Of a stretch of 49,301 nt of DNA, positions 36,996 to 45,695 are shown in pieces. A model generated the notes under the pieces. That model searched no databases. It worked only from the letters and a program-made list of their open reading frames with translations, and was not told the origin of the DNA. A program made the translations under genes and the position numbers. The stretch spans positions 1 to 49,301 of the forward strand of contig JAJPHT010000032.1 of NCBI GenBank assembly GCA_021325135.1, in the 5' to 3' direction. Numbering within the stretch: the first letter of the stretch is position 1; each line of letters starts with the position of its first letter. The stretch comes from Pseudomonadota bacterium (GTDB lineage: Archaea; Thermoplasmatota; SW-10-69-26; JACQPN01; JAJPHT01).

Positions 36996-37094
36996 CCCCT
37001 TCGGATGTGTGGGTCCGCCGCAGCGGACCCACGGCGCGTTGCCGGCTGGCGCGCCAGCCGGCATCGAAGTGATCTGGGGCCACGAGAAGGGGCG
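36969..37094. repeat. 23-bp direct repeat of the queE 3' end around two palindromes
   Basis: The last 23 bases of the queE coding region before its stop (36969-36991, ATCTGGGGCCACGAGAAGG..) recur exactly at 37072-37094, followed by TAG instead of TGA. The 80 bp between hold a 10-bp hairpin (37009-37018 with 37023-37032) and a perfect 24-bp palindrome (37040-37063, TGCCGGCTGGCG and its complement). This looks like a small inserted element with a long target duplication at the gene end, or a slipped duplication. Confidence 0.75.
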
Positions 37095-37165
37095 ATAGCA
37101 CCCCGACACGCGATTGGGGAACGCGTGGGGCAAGCCCTGATCCATGGGCGGCACGATGGGCCCCC

Positions 37166-37828
37166 ATGCGCTCGCTCCTCGCCCTCGTCGTCCTCTCGCT
37201 GGCGCTCGCCGGCTGCGCGTCCACCGGCAACAACGCGACGCCCTCGACGCCCTCCACGTCCACGCCCGTCTCCTCGACGCCGGCCGCGTCGGCGGACGTC
37301 CACATCAAGGGGTTCGCGTTCAGCCCCGCGTCCTACCCCGAGGAGGTGGGCGGCACCGTCTCGTGGGTCAACGACGACTCGGTCGCGCACACGGTGACCG
37401 CCGATGACGGCTCCTTCGACTCGGGGCCCCTCGCGCCGGGCCAGACCTTCACGCACACCTTCGCGACGGCGGGCACCGTGGCGTACCACTGCAAGATCCA
37501 CGGCGGGATGAACGCCACCATCGTCGTGGGCGGCGGCAGCCCGACGCCGGCCTCCACCACGCCCACGCCCTCGAGCGCGAGCCCCGGCAGCGTGGCCATC
37601 GTGGACTTCTCCTTCGCGCCCTCGCCCCTGAGCGTCCCCGCGGGCACCACCGTGACGTGGACGAACGACGGCGAGCGCAGCCACACCGTCACCGCGGACG
37701 ACGGCAGCTTCTCGTCGGGCACCCTGGCGCCGGGCCAGACGTTCTCGCACACGTTCACGACGCCAGGGACCTACAGCTATCATTGCAGCATCCACGGCTC
37801 CATGACGGCCAAGGTCGTCGTGACGTGA
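37166..37828 (+). CDS. Lipoprotein with two cupredoxin (halocyanin/plastocyanin-like) domains
   Basis: A 220-residue lipoprotein (lipobox LAGC, Cys17) with a Ser/Thr/Pro linker and two tandem blue-copper domains. Each has the full ligand set: HTVTADDGSF with the first His and YHCKIHGGM or YHCSIHGSM with Cys, His and Met. It should carry two type-1 copper centres and shuttle electrons at the outer face of the membrane, as halocyanin does. The two domains are close duplicates joined by a second Thr/Ser-rich linker. ATG 37166 begins the signal; its partner oxidase is not in the window. Confidence 0.92.
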   Translation: MRSLLALVVLSLALAGCASTGNNATPSTPSTSTPVSSTPAASADVHIKGFAFSPASYPEEVGGTVSWVNDDSVAHTVTADDGSFDSGPLAPGQTFTHTFATAGTVAYHCKIHGGMNATIVVGGGSPTPASTTPTPSSASPGSVAIVDFSFAPSPLSVPAGTTVTWTNDGERSHTVTADDGSFSSGTLAPGQTFSHTFTTPGTYSYHCSIHGSMTAKVVVT

Positions 37829-37832
37829 GCGC

Positions 37833-38081
37833 CTACGCCTCCATCTCCTCGGCCGCGCCCTGGAAGCTGAAGCTCAGCACGCCGCAGTTCGCGCACTCGT
37901 AGCCCGCGTAGTGGAGCGTCTCCGCGCAGCGGGGGCAGGCGGCCTCCTTGACGATGGGTGTTGGCGGCCGGAACGTGCGCGTGAGGAAGTAGAGCACGGC
38001 GAACGCCACCGCGGCCCCGCCCCAGATGCGCAGCCAGAGGGGCATGTCCAGCGGCGCGAGCCCGACCCACGCCGCAGCCAC
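37833..38081 (-). CDS. Small membrane protein with a zinc ribbon
   Basis: An 82-residue protein with a membrane hairpin at the N-terminus (LWLRIWGGAAVAFAVLYFLTRTF) and a zinc ribbon (CPRCAETLHYAGYECANCG, two CxxC pairs). The stop lies 4 bp from that of the convergent cupredoxin gene. It is followed upstream on the same strand by another membrane/zinc-ribbon protein, so these are probably a pair. The function is unknown. Confidence 0.75.
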   Translation of the reverse strand: MAAAWVGLAPLDMPLWLRIWGGAAVAFAVLYFLTRTFRPPTPIVKEAACPRCAETLHYAGYECANCGVLSFSFQGAAEEMEA

Positions 38082-38150
38082 GATCAGCGCGCCGCGAGGC
38101 GAGCACGAAGGCGGGGAACTCCAGGCGGAAGCCCCGCGCGAGGAGGAGAC

Positions 38151-38336
38151 CTAGGGGCTTGGCCATGCCAGCCGCACCCCGCACGCGGGGCAGTAGGGAG
38201 CGCCGTTCTCGACGCGGCCGCGACAGCGGGGGCACTTCGAGCCCAGGAGCATCATCGCCAGGCCGAAGCCCAGGAAGCCGAGCCCCAGCCCCAAAGCGAT
38301 GCCGACTCCGCGACCTTCGCTCGCCATGTCTGCCAT
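38151..38336 (-). CDS. Small membrane protein with a zinc ribbon
   Basis: A 61-residue protein: a glycine-rich membrane helix (VGIALGLGLGFLGFGLAMMLLG) and a C-terminal zinc ribbon (CPRCRGRVENGAPYCPACG). ATG 38336 is chosen; ATG 38348 and 38327 are in frame. It is likely co-transcribed with the zinc-ribbon membrane protein at 37833, 69 bp downstream. The two share the same architecture in a different order of detail and could be distant paralogs. Confidence 0.65.
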   Translation of the reverse strand: MADMASEGRGVGIALGLGLGFLGFGLAMMLLGSKCPRCRGRVENGAPYCPACGVRLAWPSP

Positions 38337-38412
38337 GCAAGGCACCATGCACCTCCATCAAGATGTCCCTTATCCGGATGTCACAGCACGTTCCGTCTCG
38401 CGTCGCGGAAAT

Positions 38413-38420
38413 CCTTAAAA
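38413..38420 (+). promoter_or_regulatory. TATA-like element of etfBA
   Basis: CCTTAAAA at 38413-38420 is about 65 bp before the etfB ATG, giving a predicted start near 38444 and a leader of about 40 nt. The rest of the 148-bp gap shows no other feature. Confidence 0.4.
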
Positions 38421-38484
38421 CGGGAAGCCGTGTATCGCGCCCCGTCGCCCCCCTCGGGCCCTCGCGTTTCGGGAGCGTTTCCCC

Positions 38485-39453
38485 ATGCACATCGTCGTCT
38501 GCCTGAAGCCGGTCCCCAACGCCCAGGACATCCGGATCAACCCGGAGACGAAGACCCTGGACCGCAAGGACGCCCAGAACGTCATCAACCCGCCCGACCT
38601 GAACGCCCTGGAGCTTGCCCTGCAGCTGAAGGACAAGCACGGCGCGAAGGTCACGGTGCTGAGCATGTGCCCGCCCTTCGGCGAGCCGTTCCTCCGCGAG
38701 TGCGTGGCCATGGGCGCGGACGACGCGATCCTCCTCTCGGACCGCGCCTTCGCGGGCAGCGACACCTACCCCACCTCCTACACGCTGGCCGCCGGCGTGC
38801 GCGCGATCAGCGCGCTCAAGCAGGGCGAGTACAAGGGCAGCGTCCCCCCGCCCCCCACGCAGCCCGACGGCAAGCCCACGCCCCCCAACGCGCCCTGGAC
38901 CGCGGGCAAGGTCAAGGAGGTCTTCGGGCCCGTCGACCTCGTCATCTGCGGCGAGGAGACGACGGACAGCAGCACCGGCCAGACCGGCCCCGGCATCGCC
39001 GAGTGGAACCGCTGGCCCCAGGTCACCTACATCAAGGACTGCAAGCTGGTCAAGCCCGACGGCACCCCCGAGACGGGCAAGGTCGCCGCGGTGCCCGACT
39101 ACAAGATCCACTGCACGCAGGACCTGGAGGGCGCGCGCAGCATCTGGGAGGCCGAGCTTCCCACCGTCGTCACCGTGAACCTGGGCATCAACACGCCCCG
39201 TGCTCCGCAGTTGACGCGCAAGATCATGGCGACGAAGCAGTTCGAGCTCACCTACTGGACGTCCAACGACCTCAAGGACATCGACCGCACCAAGCTGGGC
39301 CTCAAGGGGAGCCCCACCGTGGTCGGCAAGATCCTCACCATCGACGTGGGCGGCAAGGACACGCAGTGGATCGAGGCCGCGAGCCCCGAGGCCGCCGCCA
39401 AGGAGCTGGTGGACAAGCTCGAGGCCAAGGGCCTGCTCAAGGGGGTGCTCTGA
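38485..39453 (+). CDS. etfB: Electron transfer flavoprotein beta subunit
   Basis: A 322-residue EtfB. The family start MHIVVCLKPVPNAQDIRINPETK and NPPDLNALELALQLKDKHGAKVTVLSMCPP are clear, as is DLVICGEETTDSSTGQTGPGIAEWNRWPQVTYI with the AMP/FAD loop. A Pro-rich insertion (about residues 118-137) makes it longer than the usual 250-260. With EtfA it shuttles electrons from acyl-CoA dehydrogenases or other flavoproteins to quinone. The stop is directly followed by the GTG of etfA, so both are co-translated. Confidence 0.95.
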   Translation: MHIVVCLKPVPNAQDIRINPETKTLDRKDAQNVINPPDLNALELALQLKDKHGAKVTVLSMCPPFGEPFLRECVAMGADDAILLSDRAFAGSDTYPTSYTLAAGVRAISALKQGEYKGSVPPPPTQPDGKPTPPNAPWTAGKVKEVFGPVDLVICGEETTDSSTGQTGPGIAEWNRWPQVTYIKDCKLVKPDGTPETGKVAAVPDYKIHCTQDLEGARSIWEAELPTVVTVNLGINTPRAPQLTRKIMATKQFELTYWTSNDLKDIDRTKLGLKGSPTVVGKILTIDVGGKDTQWIEAASPEAAAKELVDKLEAKGLLKGVL

Positions 39454-40515
39454 GTGCCCGAGATCGACCCCAAGAGCCCCGAGGCCGTCGCCGCGTGGAC
39501 CGGCATCTGGGTCTTCATCGAGCACCACCAGGGCAAGATCGCCAAGGTCTCCCTGGAGCTCCTGGGCAAGGGCCGCGAGCTGGCGGACCAGCGCGGCGTG
39601 CCCCTCACCGGCATCCTCCTGGGCAGCAACGTGAAGCACCTCTCCAAGACGTGCGTCGAGCACGGCGCGGACAAGGTCATCTACGTCGACAGCCCGCACC
39701 TGGAGAAGTACAGCACCGAGCCCTACGTCGAGGTCTGCGCGCAGCTGGTCGACCAGCGCAAGCCCGAGGTCTTCCTCATCGGCGCGAGCCACACCGGCCG
39801 CGACTTCGGCAGCCGCATCGCCGTGCGCAACCACACGGGCTGCACGGCCGACGCCACGAAGCTGGAGTGGGACATGGAGAAGGCCAAGGCCAAGGGCGAG
39901 TGGGAACTCATCATGCTGCGCCCCGCCTTCGGCGGCAAGATCCTCGCGGGAATCGTGTGCCCCAAGCACCGCCCGTGGATCGCCTCCGCGCGCCCCAACA
40001 CGTTCCAGATCCCCGCCCCCGACGCGACGCGCAAGGGCGAGGTCGAGCAGGCGAGCGTCCCCATGACGGGCAAGTACCACAGCCGCGTCATCAAGTTCGA
40101 GGAGCTTCCCCACTCCGGCGCCCAGATCGACAAGGCCGAGATGATCGTCTCGGGCGGCATGGGCCTGGGCAAGAAGGAGAACCTCAAGCTCGTCGAGGAA
40201 CTCGCCCGTGAGATAGGCGCGGCCGTGGGCGCCTCGCGCAAGGTCGTGGACGCCGGCTGGATCGACCGCACGCACCAGGTCGGGCAGACCGGGACCACCG
40301 TGCGCCCGAAGCTCTACCTCGCGGCGGGCATCAGCGGCGCCGTGCAGCACCTCGCCGGCATGCAGGAGAGCGGGACCATCGTGGCCATCAACAACGACAA
40401 GAAGGCCCCGATCTTCCAGTTCTCCGACATCGGCGTCGTGGGCGACGCGACGAAGATCCTCCCCGCGGTCACCGCGGAGATCGCGCGCCGCAAGGCCGCC
40501 AAGGGCAAGAAGTGA
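39454..40515 (+). CDS. etfA: Electron transfer flavoprotein alpha subunit
   Basis: A 353-residue EtfA. The N-terminal domain is followed by the FAD-binding C-terminal domain: SGGMGLGKKENLKLVEELAREIGAAVGASRKVVDAGWIDRTHQVGQTGTTVRPKLYLAAGISGAVQHLAGMQESGTIVAINNDKKAPIFQFSDIGVVGD, each motif in its usual place. It partners EtfB. The GTG 39454 follows the etfB stop with no gap. It probably serves the acyl-CoA metabolism suggested by the dienoyl-CoA-reductase-like SDR. A 345-bp intergenic region follows. Confidence 0.95.
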   Translation: MPEIDPKSPEAVAAWTGIWVFIEHHQGKIAKVSLELLGKGRELADQRGVPLTGILLGSNVKHLSKTCVEHGADKVIYVDSPHLEKYSTEPYVEVCAQLVDQRKPEVFLIGASHTGRDFGSRIAVRNHTGCTADATKLEWDMEKAKAKGEWELIMLRPAFGGKILAGIVCPKHRPWIASARPNTFQIPAPDATRKGEVEQASVPMTGKYHSRVIKFEELPHSGAQIDKAEMIVSGGMGLGKKENLKLVEELAREIGAAVGASRKVVDAGWIDRTHQVGQTGTTVRPKLYLAAGISGAVQHLAGMQESGTIVAINNDKKAPIFQFSDIGVVGDATKILPAVTAEIARRKAAKGKK

Positions 40516-40861
40516 GCCCGCCCGCCGCGGGCGCCGCCCGCGGACCCCTCCTTTTCCAACACTCCCGGCTTTGCGTCGGGCCTTTCCGATTTCCTTCGGC
40601 GGGGGACGCCTTTCCCCGCGGGAATCCCGCCCGATCGCGCCCTCAATCTCAAACCCCTCTTGCTTGGCCCCGCCACGAGAGAAAATCCCCGAGCGGCGGC
40701 CCCCCGGCGACGGCTTAGCGACCGCTCCGCTACGTCAGCGGCGAGGGCGCTACGTTAGCGGCGCGGCCTCCAATCGAGATATCACCTGGCGCGCGCTCCT
40801 TCCCCTTGTCGCGCTGCGAGGCCTCGGCCCGCGCGCGAGCAGACAAGGGAGACTTGACAAC
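40516..40861. other. Intergenic region with a 20-bp-period direct repeat
   Basis: No coding sequence is supported in this 346-bp gap. It contains the 16-mer CGCTACGTCAGCGGCG at 40728-40743 and a one-mismatch copy CGCTACGTTAGCGGCG at 40748-40763, exactly 20 bp apart, so both face one side of the helix; each is nearly palindromic. A TATA-like GATATCA lies at 40778-40784. The AAGGGAGAC stretch just before the ATG at 40862 could be a Shine-Dalgarno. This looks like the control region of the secreted-protein genes downstream. Confidence 0.45.
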
Positions 40862-41728
40862 ATGCTTGGAAAGAAGAACCGGACGATGACCTCGATTCTG
40901 CTGGTGTGCGCCCTGGCCGTGGTCCCGCTGGCCGCGGCGGACTACACCGTGACCGGCGCATCCTCGGACCTCGACGCCGCGGGCGCCAAGGCGAAGTGCA
41001 ACGAGGACCAGCTCTCGCAGATGGTCGACAACGCCCTGAGCCCCCAGCTCAACCCCCTCGCGGAGGCCTGCCCCGAGTTCCACGGCGGCTGCACCACGTC
41101 CACCACCACCACGACGACGGCGACCGGCACCGGCTGGAACCTGATCGTCTGGGTCTCGGTCGAGGTCCAGGTCAAGGAGGACGTCGAGACGGCCATCGAC
41201 TGCTCGGGCTACTTCGACGTGGACGTCGTCCACTGGGGCGGCACCGGGGCTCGCATCGGCTCCTCGACGCTCCTCGCGCACGCCGGCGCGCACACGGGCA
41301 ACGCGAACCTCGACCTCGACTCGCTCAACAGCGGCAGCACGGGCCAGCCCAGCGGCTGCTCCTACGTGGGCCCCATCGGCTCCTGCTCCGAGCCCACGAC
41401 CACCGGCCAGTGGCAGTACCACAACGTCGTCAAGGGCGAGATCAAGACGCACGTCGGTGAGTACACCGCGTGCGCCGACATCCAGATCGACAACACCCCG
41501 GCCAACGTGATCGTGGGCGTCCAGGGGCAGCCTGACTCCCAGCTGCCGGGCTACGTGTCCGACGGCACGAGCCCCGTGATCCTCCAGGGCACCGGGACCT
41601 ACTCGACGACGAAGACCATCTGCGGCGTCGTCCACTCCGCCAGCGCGGACGGCTCCTCGGCCAGCGACGTCTTCGGCGTCGGCCAGACGTCGGTCCCCGG
41701 GCTCCTCGGCGGCGCCAAGGACGAGTGA
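40862..41728 (+). CDS. Secreted Cys-containing protein, first of two tandem paralogs
   Basis: A 288-residue exported protein with a signal peptide (TSILLVCALAVVPLAAA). The mature part has a Cys-bearing domain (LSQMVDNALSPQLNPLAEACPEFHGGCTTSTTTTTT), a beta-rich stretch (NLIVWVSVEVQVKEDVETAIDCSGYFDVDVVHWGGTGARIG) and several more cysteines (GCSYVGPIGSC, TACAD, TICG). It is a clear paralog of the next gene, sharing the order MVD.VLSP.L.P, C..C, WVS..V.V.E.VE.A.DC. and C.YV.P.GSC. No anchor is seen. The function is unknown. Confidence 0.78.
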   Translation: MLGKKNRTMTSILLVCALAVVPLAAADYTVTGASSDLDAAGAKAKCNEDQLSQMVDNALSPQLNPLAEACPEFHGGCTTSTTTTTTATGTGWNLIVWVSVEVQVKEDVETAIDCSGYFDVDVVHWGGTGARIGSSTLLAHAGAHTGNANLDLDSLNSGSTGQPSGCSYVGPIGSCSEPTTTGQWQYHNVVKGEIKTHVGEYTACADIQIDNTPANVIVGVQGQPDSQLPGYVSDGTSPVILQGTGTYSTTKTICGVVHSASADGSSASDVFGVGQTSVPGLLGGAKDE

Positions 41729-41752
41729 GGCAAGACGAGGCCAGGTGACCCG

Positions 41753-42463
41753 ATGAAGGTGGACCGCATCTTCGCCGTGCTCGCGGCGCTCTGCATGCTA
41801 TCACCTCTCGGCGTGGCCCAGGCCACGCTGGGCCCGGGAGTCGTGGCGGAGCGCTCCTGCGACGCGGGCGCCCTCGGCCGGATGGTGGACACGGTCCTCA
41901 GCCCGTCCCTCTCCCCGACCGTCGACGTGTGCCTGGAGCTTCGCGGAAGCTGCACGGCCACCACGAGCTCCAGCGCCGCGACCGTCGACCGCACGGGCGC
42001 CGCGGTGGTGTTCTGGGTGAGCGCCAAGGTGAGCGTCGCCGAGAACGTCGAGTCCGCCCTCGACTGCGGCGGCACCTACGACGTGACCGTCGTGCACCAC
42101 GGCGGCGTGGGCCTGCGATACGGGCACTCGCTCCTGGCCGTCGCGCCCTCCGGGAGCGTCGGCGGGATCGACGTCGAGCTCTCCTCGGCGAGCCTGGCGG
42201 GCTCCTACGGCGGATGCGGCTACGTCGCTCCGGTGGGATCGTGCGTGGAGAGCCACCACGGCTCGTGGTCGTACCACCAGGTCTTCCCCGGCCGCGTCAC
42301 CGGGGCGGACACCGGATGCGCCTACCTCGAGTGGCACAACGAAGGCATCCCCTCGTTCGTGGACGCCAGCGGGACCATGACGATCTGCAGCGGAGGCCTC
42401 GCCTTCGCGTCGGCGGACGCCAGCGCGCTGGCGTCGGGAGGAGGGGCCTACCGGCTGCCGTGA
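41753..42463 (+). CDS. Secreted Cys-containing protein, second tandem paralog
   Basis: A 236-residue paralog of the protein encoded 24 bp upstream. It has a signal peptide (1-23) and the matching segments CDAGALGRMVDTVLSPSLSPTVDVC, FWVSAKVSVAENVESALDCGGTYDVTVVHHGGVGLRYG and GGCGYVAPVGSCVE. It lacks the C-terminal extension of its partner. The two surely form one operon arising by duplication. The stop lies 2 bp from the end of the convergent membrane regulator gene. Confidence 0.78.
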   Translation: MKVDRIFAVLAALCMLSPLGVAQATLGPGVVAERSCDAGALGRMVDTVLSPSLSPTVDVCLELRGSCTATTSSSAATVDRTGAAVVFWVSAKVSVAENVESALDCGGTYDVTVVHHGGVGLRYGHSLLAVAPSGSVGGIDVELSSASLAGSYGGCGYVAPVGSCVESHHGSWSYHQVFPGRVTGADTGCAYLEWHNEGIPSFVDASGTMTICSGGLAFASADASALASGGGAYRLP

Positions 42464-42465
42464 CG

Positions 42466-44082
42466 TCAGGCGGCGCTGGCTCCGGCGTCCGCCGGCATCT
42501 CCTCGCGGAGGCGGGCGGACGCGGAGTAGCGCCTCGGCATGCGGCCGTCGTCCACGACCAGCCCCTCCCCTTCCAGGTGCGTGAGGTGGTACGAGACGAC
42601 GCGCTGCGAGAGGCCCGTGCGCTCGCCGATCTGCTTCTGCGTGAGCGCCGCGCCGCCCGCGAGGGCGCGGGCCACCTGCGCGCGCGACTCGTCGCGCAGC
42701 GCGGCCTTCACCGCCACGGCCTCCGGGCTCGCGGCTGCGCCCACGGGGAACCACATGCGGCGGTGGCCCGCCGCGCGGAGCACGACCATCTGGTGGCGCT
42801 CCAGCATGCGCAGGTGGTGGCGCACCACGACCTCCGCCATGCCGGTCGCGCGGGCGAGGTCGGCGTTGGTGGCGCCCGGCGAGGCGCAGATGGCGTCGAA
42901 GAGGGCGCGCCGGTTGGCGTTCCTCATGATGGAGGCGCGCTCCAGGCGCGTGTAGAAGGGGACGCCCGCCGCGAGGCGCGTCGCGAGGGCGCCCAGCATG
43001 GCCAGCGCGGCGGCGCGGGCAGCCCAGACGCCCGGCGAGGGCGCGCTGGCGGCGCTCCATGCGGCGCCATCCACGAGGACGCGCGTCGCGTCCCCCGAGA
43101 GCGCCACGTCCAGCACGCCACGGTCCTGGCTGCGGCCCAGAAAGGGCGTCGTGCTGGGATTCGCGGAGGCCGCGAGGCGCAGCGCGCCCTCGACGCGGAG
43201 CGATTCCCCATCCAGGCCGCGGCGCGCGCCGCCGGCCCGCAGCTCGCCGAACGCGCGCGGCGCGTCCAGGGCGCCCGAGAGCGAGGCGTCCAGCGAGCCG
43301 GCCATGAGCCGCGCGAGCGCGCCTTCGGGCAGGTCGAGGCGCGCGCCGCGCAGGTGCAGCGCGACGAAGGCGGACTCGCGCCGGATGCCGGGGGAGACTC
43401 CCGCGGTCGCGGGCATGGGGCCGACCCTCGCGCCGGTGTCCAGCGGGTGCGCGCCCGAGGCGTCGGTGACGACGCCGTCCGCGCTCCACAGGTACAGGAG
43501 GAAGTCGCCCTGGAGGTGGAGCGTGGCGTTGGCCAGGGGCAGCGTCGCGGAGCCCGCGCGGCCGCCCACCTGGAGCGTGCCCGGAGGCACGACGTGGAGG
43601 AAGGAGTCCGAGGCGCCCGGCGTCGAGCTGCCGCTCCAGTAGGTCTGCGCATCGGTCCTCCACGCGAGGGGGCCCGCGGCCAGGCCGCCCAGCGTCAGGT
43701 TGCCGCCCTCGGAGACGAGGAGGACGGCGCACTCGTCGCGGCACGCGAGGCCCGTGAGGTTGCCGCGAGCGAAAGCCAGGGATTCGTTCGTGGGCTGCTG
43801 CGTCGTGCCCTGCACGTACTCGGGGCCGATGCCGTACTCGTCCTGCGCGCGCGCGACGCGCTCCCCCTGGGCCTGCTCCCACGAGATCGCGACGGCGTGG
43901 CCCGCCTCCACGTCGGGGGAAAGCTCCAGCGCCGCGTCGCGCGCGTCCACCACGAGGGCGCCCGAGAGGGTCGCGCTCTCGGGGAGGGCGAGATGCCCCT
44001 GGGCGGGGGAGGCGTCCGCGAGCCCCGCGAGGACGACCAACGACCCGAGCCAGAACGCGACCTGGAGCCTCCCTCGCGCCAT
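42466..44082 (-). CDS. Membrane-anchored regulator with large extracellular domain and two winged helices
   Basis: A 538-residue protein. Residues 1-25 are a signal peptide; about 26-350 an extracellular beta-rich domain with a disulfide-type pair (GLACRDECAVLL); about 353-372 a membrane helix. The cytoplasmic C-terminus has two winged helices: NRRALFDAICASPGATNADLARATGMAEVVVRHHLRML (about 388-445) and RAQVARALAGGAALTQKQIGERTGLSQRVVSYHLTHL (about 467-520). It is a paralog of the regulator at 45696. It is divergent, 105 bp, from a secreted protein gene at 44188. A one-component surface sensor that binds DNA directly is the simplest reading. Confidence 0.85.
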   Translation of the reverse strand: MARGRLQVAFWLGSLVVLAGLADASPAQGHLALPESATLSGALVVDARDAALELSPDVEAGHAVAISWEQAQGERVARAQDEYGIGPEYVQGTTQQPTNESLAFARGNLTGLACRDECAVLLVSEGGNLTLGGLAAGPLAWRTDAQTYWSGSSTPGASDSFLHVVPPGTLQVGGRAGSATLPLANATLHLQGDFLLYLWSADGVVTDASGAHPLDTGARVGPMPATAGVSPGIRRESAFVALHLRGARLDLPEGALARLMAGSLDASLSGALDAPRAFGELRAGGARRGLDGESLRVEGALRLAASANPSTTPFLGRSQDRGVLDVALSGDATRVLVDGAAWSAASAPSPGVWAARAAALAMLGALATRLAAGVPFYTRLERASIMRNANRRALFDAICASPGATNADLARATGMAEVVVRHHLRMLERHQMVVLRAAGHRRMWFPVGAAASPEAVAVKAALRDESRAQVARALAGGAALTQKQIGERTGLSQRVVSYHLTHLEGEGLVVDDGRMPRRYSASARLREEMPADAGASAA

Positions 44083-44159
44083 GCGGCCTGGTACGCCGAC
44101 GGGAGCGAAATAGGCTGCGCTGTGACCGGGCGGGTCTATACAGCCTCTCGCTAGAGAGA

Positions 44160-44165
44160 TTATCA
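44160..44165 (+). promoter_or_regulatory. TATA-like element of the secreted-protein gene at 44188
   Basis: TTATCA, 28 nt before the ATG, fits a leaderless transcript. The same hexamer occurs 30 nt before the secreted-protein ATG at 47402, the equivalent gene of the second module. Confidence 0.4.
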
Positions 44166-44187
44166 CGCTCCGATCCGTCGGGCCCGC

Positions 44188-44682
44188 ATGCACGTCCGCG
44201 GACCCTGCATGGGACTCGCCCTCCTGCTCCTCCTCCCGCTGGCCTCGGCCCACACGGGCACGTACCTCGTGTACCGGGACCTCTTCGGGAACCGGGAGTG
44301 CTACTGGGCCTTCGTGGACCTCGAGGCGCCGTGGAACGCCCCCGACTACAGCCTGGGGCCGTGCCAAGGGCGCAGCTTCCAGGACGGGACGCCGATCGTG
44401 GACTCCTACGTGATCTCCACCAACCCTCCCGACCCCCTCCCCGTCGACGGCACGGCCGTGGGCCCCTCGACGCAGATGCTCACCTTCGGCGTGGACGGCC
44501 CCTACTTCACCATCTGCACGACGCTGGACCCGCAGAACCCCCAGTCCGCCTTGCCCAGCCAGAACTGCGACGGCGGCGGCTGCAACCTCATCGACATCGT
44601 GAAGGGCTGCGCGGGGAGCTTCGACGGCTGGGGGGCCATCGGCGGCAGCTCGGACCCCCTCACGTGGCTTTCTCACAAGTGA
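44188..44682 (+). CDS. Secreted Cys-containing protein divergent from a membrane regulator
   Basis: A 164-residue secreted protein with a signal peptide (residues about 1-21; ATG 44209 is an alternative). The mature part has six cysteines (ECYW, PCQG, ICTT, NCDGGGC, GCAG), aromatic residues and no anchor. It is divergent from the two-HTH regulator at 42466-44082. Its 3' end overlaps the convergent methyltransferase gene by 23 bp. I recognise no family. A possible role as ligand or target of the neighbouring regulator is inference from the repeated layout. Confidence 0.7.
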   Translation: MHVRGPCMGLALLLLLPLASAHTGTYLVYRDLFGNRECYWAFVDLEAPWNAPDYSLGPCQGRSFQDGTPIVDSYVISTNPPDPLPVDGTAVGPSTQMLTFGVDGPYFTICTTLDPQNPQSALPSQNCDGGGCNLIDIVKGCAGSFDGWGAIGGSSDPLTWLSHK

Positions 44683-45658
44683 CGTAGGTCCAGGTGGCCT
44701 CGAAGCGCTCGCGGCCGCCCAGCACGGCGCGCAGCGCGCGCCCCATGATCTCCTGCCGGTCGCGGACGGCCTCCGCGGTGGGCGCCTGCCCCTCCACGCG
44801 CTCGCTGCCGCCCACCCACCCCAGCACTCCTTCGTGGTAGACGCGCAGGAAGTCCAGCCACTCGTCCAGCCTGGCGGAGACGGGGCGCGCCTTCACGTCG
44901 ACGACGCGCAGGCCCGCCTTCTCAAAAGCCTCCAGGTAGTGCGAGAGGGGGCGCGGCGGGAGGAAGAACTTCTCCCGCAGCGCCGCGTGGGCCGCCATGC
45001 GCGCCGGGTCGTCCAGCGCGGGGCGGTATGCCGCGAAGCGCGCGTCCTCGCGCACGATGCGCTGCGCCTCGCCCTGGATGGCCGCCACGGTGTCGTCGAT
45101 GATCCAGCTCCCCTCGGGCGCGCGCGGGTTGCGCACGTTGCCCGACTGCACGAAGACGCGCCCCTCGGGGCGCAGCACGCGCGCCCACGAGCGCAGCGTG
45201 TCCACGAGGTCGTAGTAGAGGTGGATGGCGTTGGTGCTCACGACGGCGTCCACGCCGCGGGAGAGCAGCGGCGCGCCCAGCACCTCGTCGACCATCTCCA
45301 GCCGGCGCTCCTCCTTGAGGTAGCGGATGAGGCGGAACGCGACGCGCTCCTCGCCGCGAAGCTTCTCCAGCGAGAGGGCGAGGAACTTGGGCGACGAGTC
45401 GACGTTCACGACGCCGAAGGGGCGCTCCGGCATCGCCCGCAGCAGCCGCTCGATGAGGATGCCCGTGCCGCCGGAGTAGTCCACGAGGACGTGGCCGGGC
45501 CGGGCGAACGCCACGATCTCCTCCACCGTGGGGTCGAGGTTCGCGTACCAGCCGTGCTTCTCCACGGCGTCGTACTTCACGGCCAGCGCGTCCAGGGGCG
45601 CGCGCGTCCAGTCCTCGTCGGGGATGCGGACGAAGCCGGGGGGCCAGGGGGCGCGCAC
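44660..45658 (-). CDS. SAM-dependent methyltransferase
   Basis: A 332-residue class I methyltransferase. The SAM motif is VLVDYSGGTGILIERLLRAMPERPFGVVNVDSSPKFL (motif I with the acidic end of strand 2), then VDAVVSTNAIHLYYDLVDTLRSWARVLRPEGRVFVQSG. The substrate is unknown; the N-terminal WTRAPLDALAVKYDAVEKHGWY and long C-terminal helices resemble small-molecule or lipid methyltransferases. GTG 45658 is chosen as the in-frame start nearest the fold. It follows the regulator at 45696 by 37 bp on the same strand, so the regulator and enzyme are probably one unit. Confidence 0.82.
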   Translation of the reverse strand: MRAPWPPGFVRIPDEDWTRAPLDALAVKYDAVEKHGWYANLDPTVEEIVAFARPGHVLVDYSGGTGILIERLLRAMPERPFGVVNVDSSPKFLALSLEKLRGEERVAFRLIRYLKEERRLEMVDEVLGAPLLSRGVDAVVSTNAIHLYYDLVDTLRSWARVLRPEGRVFVQSGNVRNPRAPEGSWIIDDTVAAIQGEAQRIVREDARFAAYRPALDDPARMAAHAALREKFFLPPRPLSHYLEAFEKAGLRVVDVKARPVSARLDEWLDFLRVYHEGVLGWVGGSERVEGQAPTAEAVRDRQEIMGRALRAVLGGRERFEATWTYVTCEKAT

Positions 45659-45695
45659 GGCCGCGGAGCGCGGTGCGTCCGCAAAAGGGCGCGGG

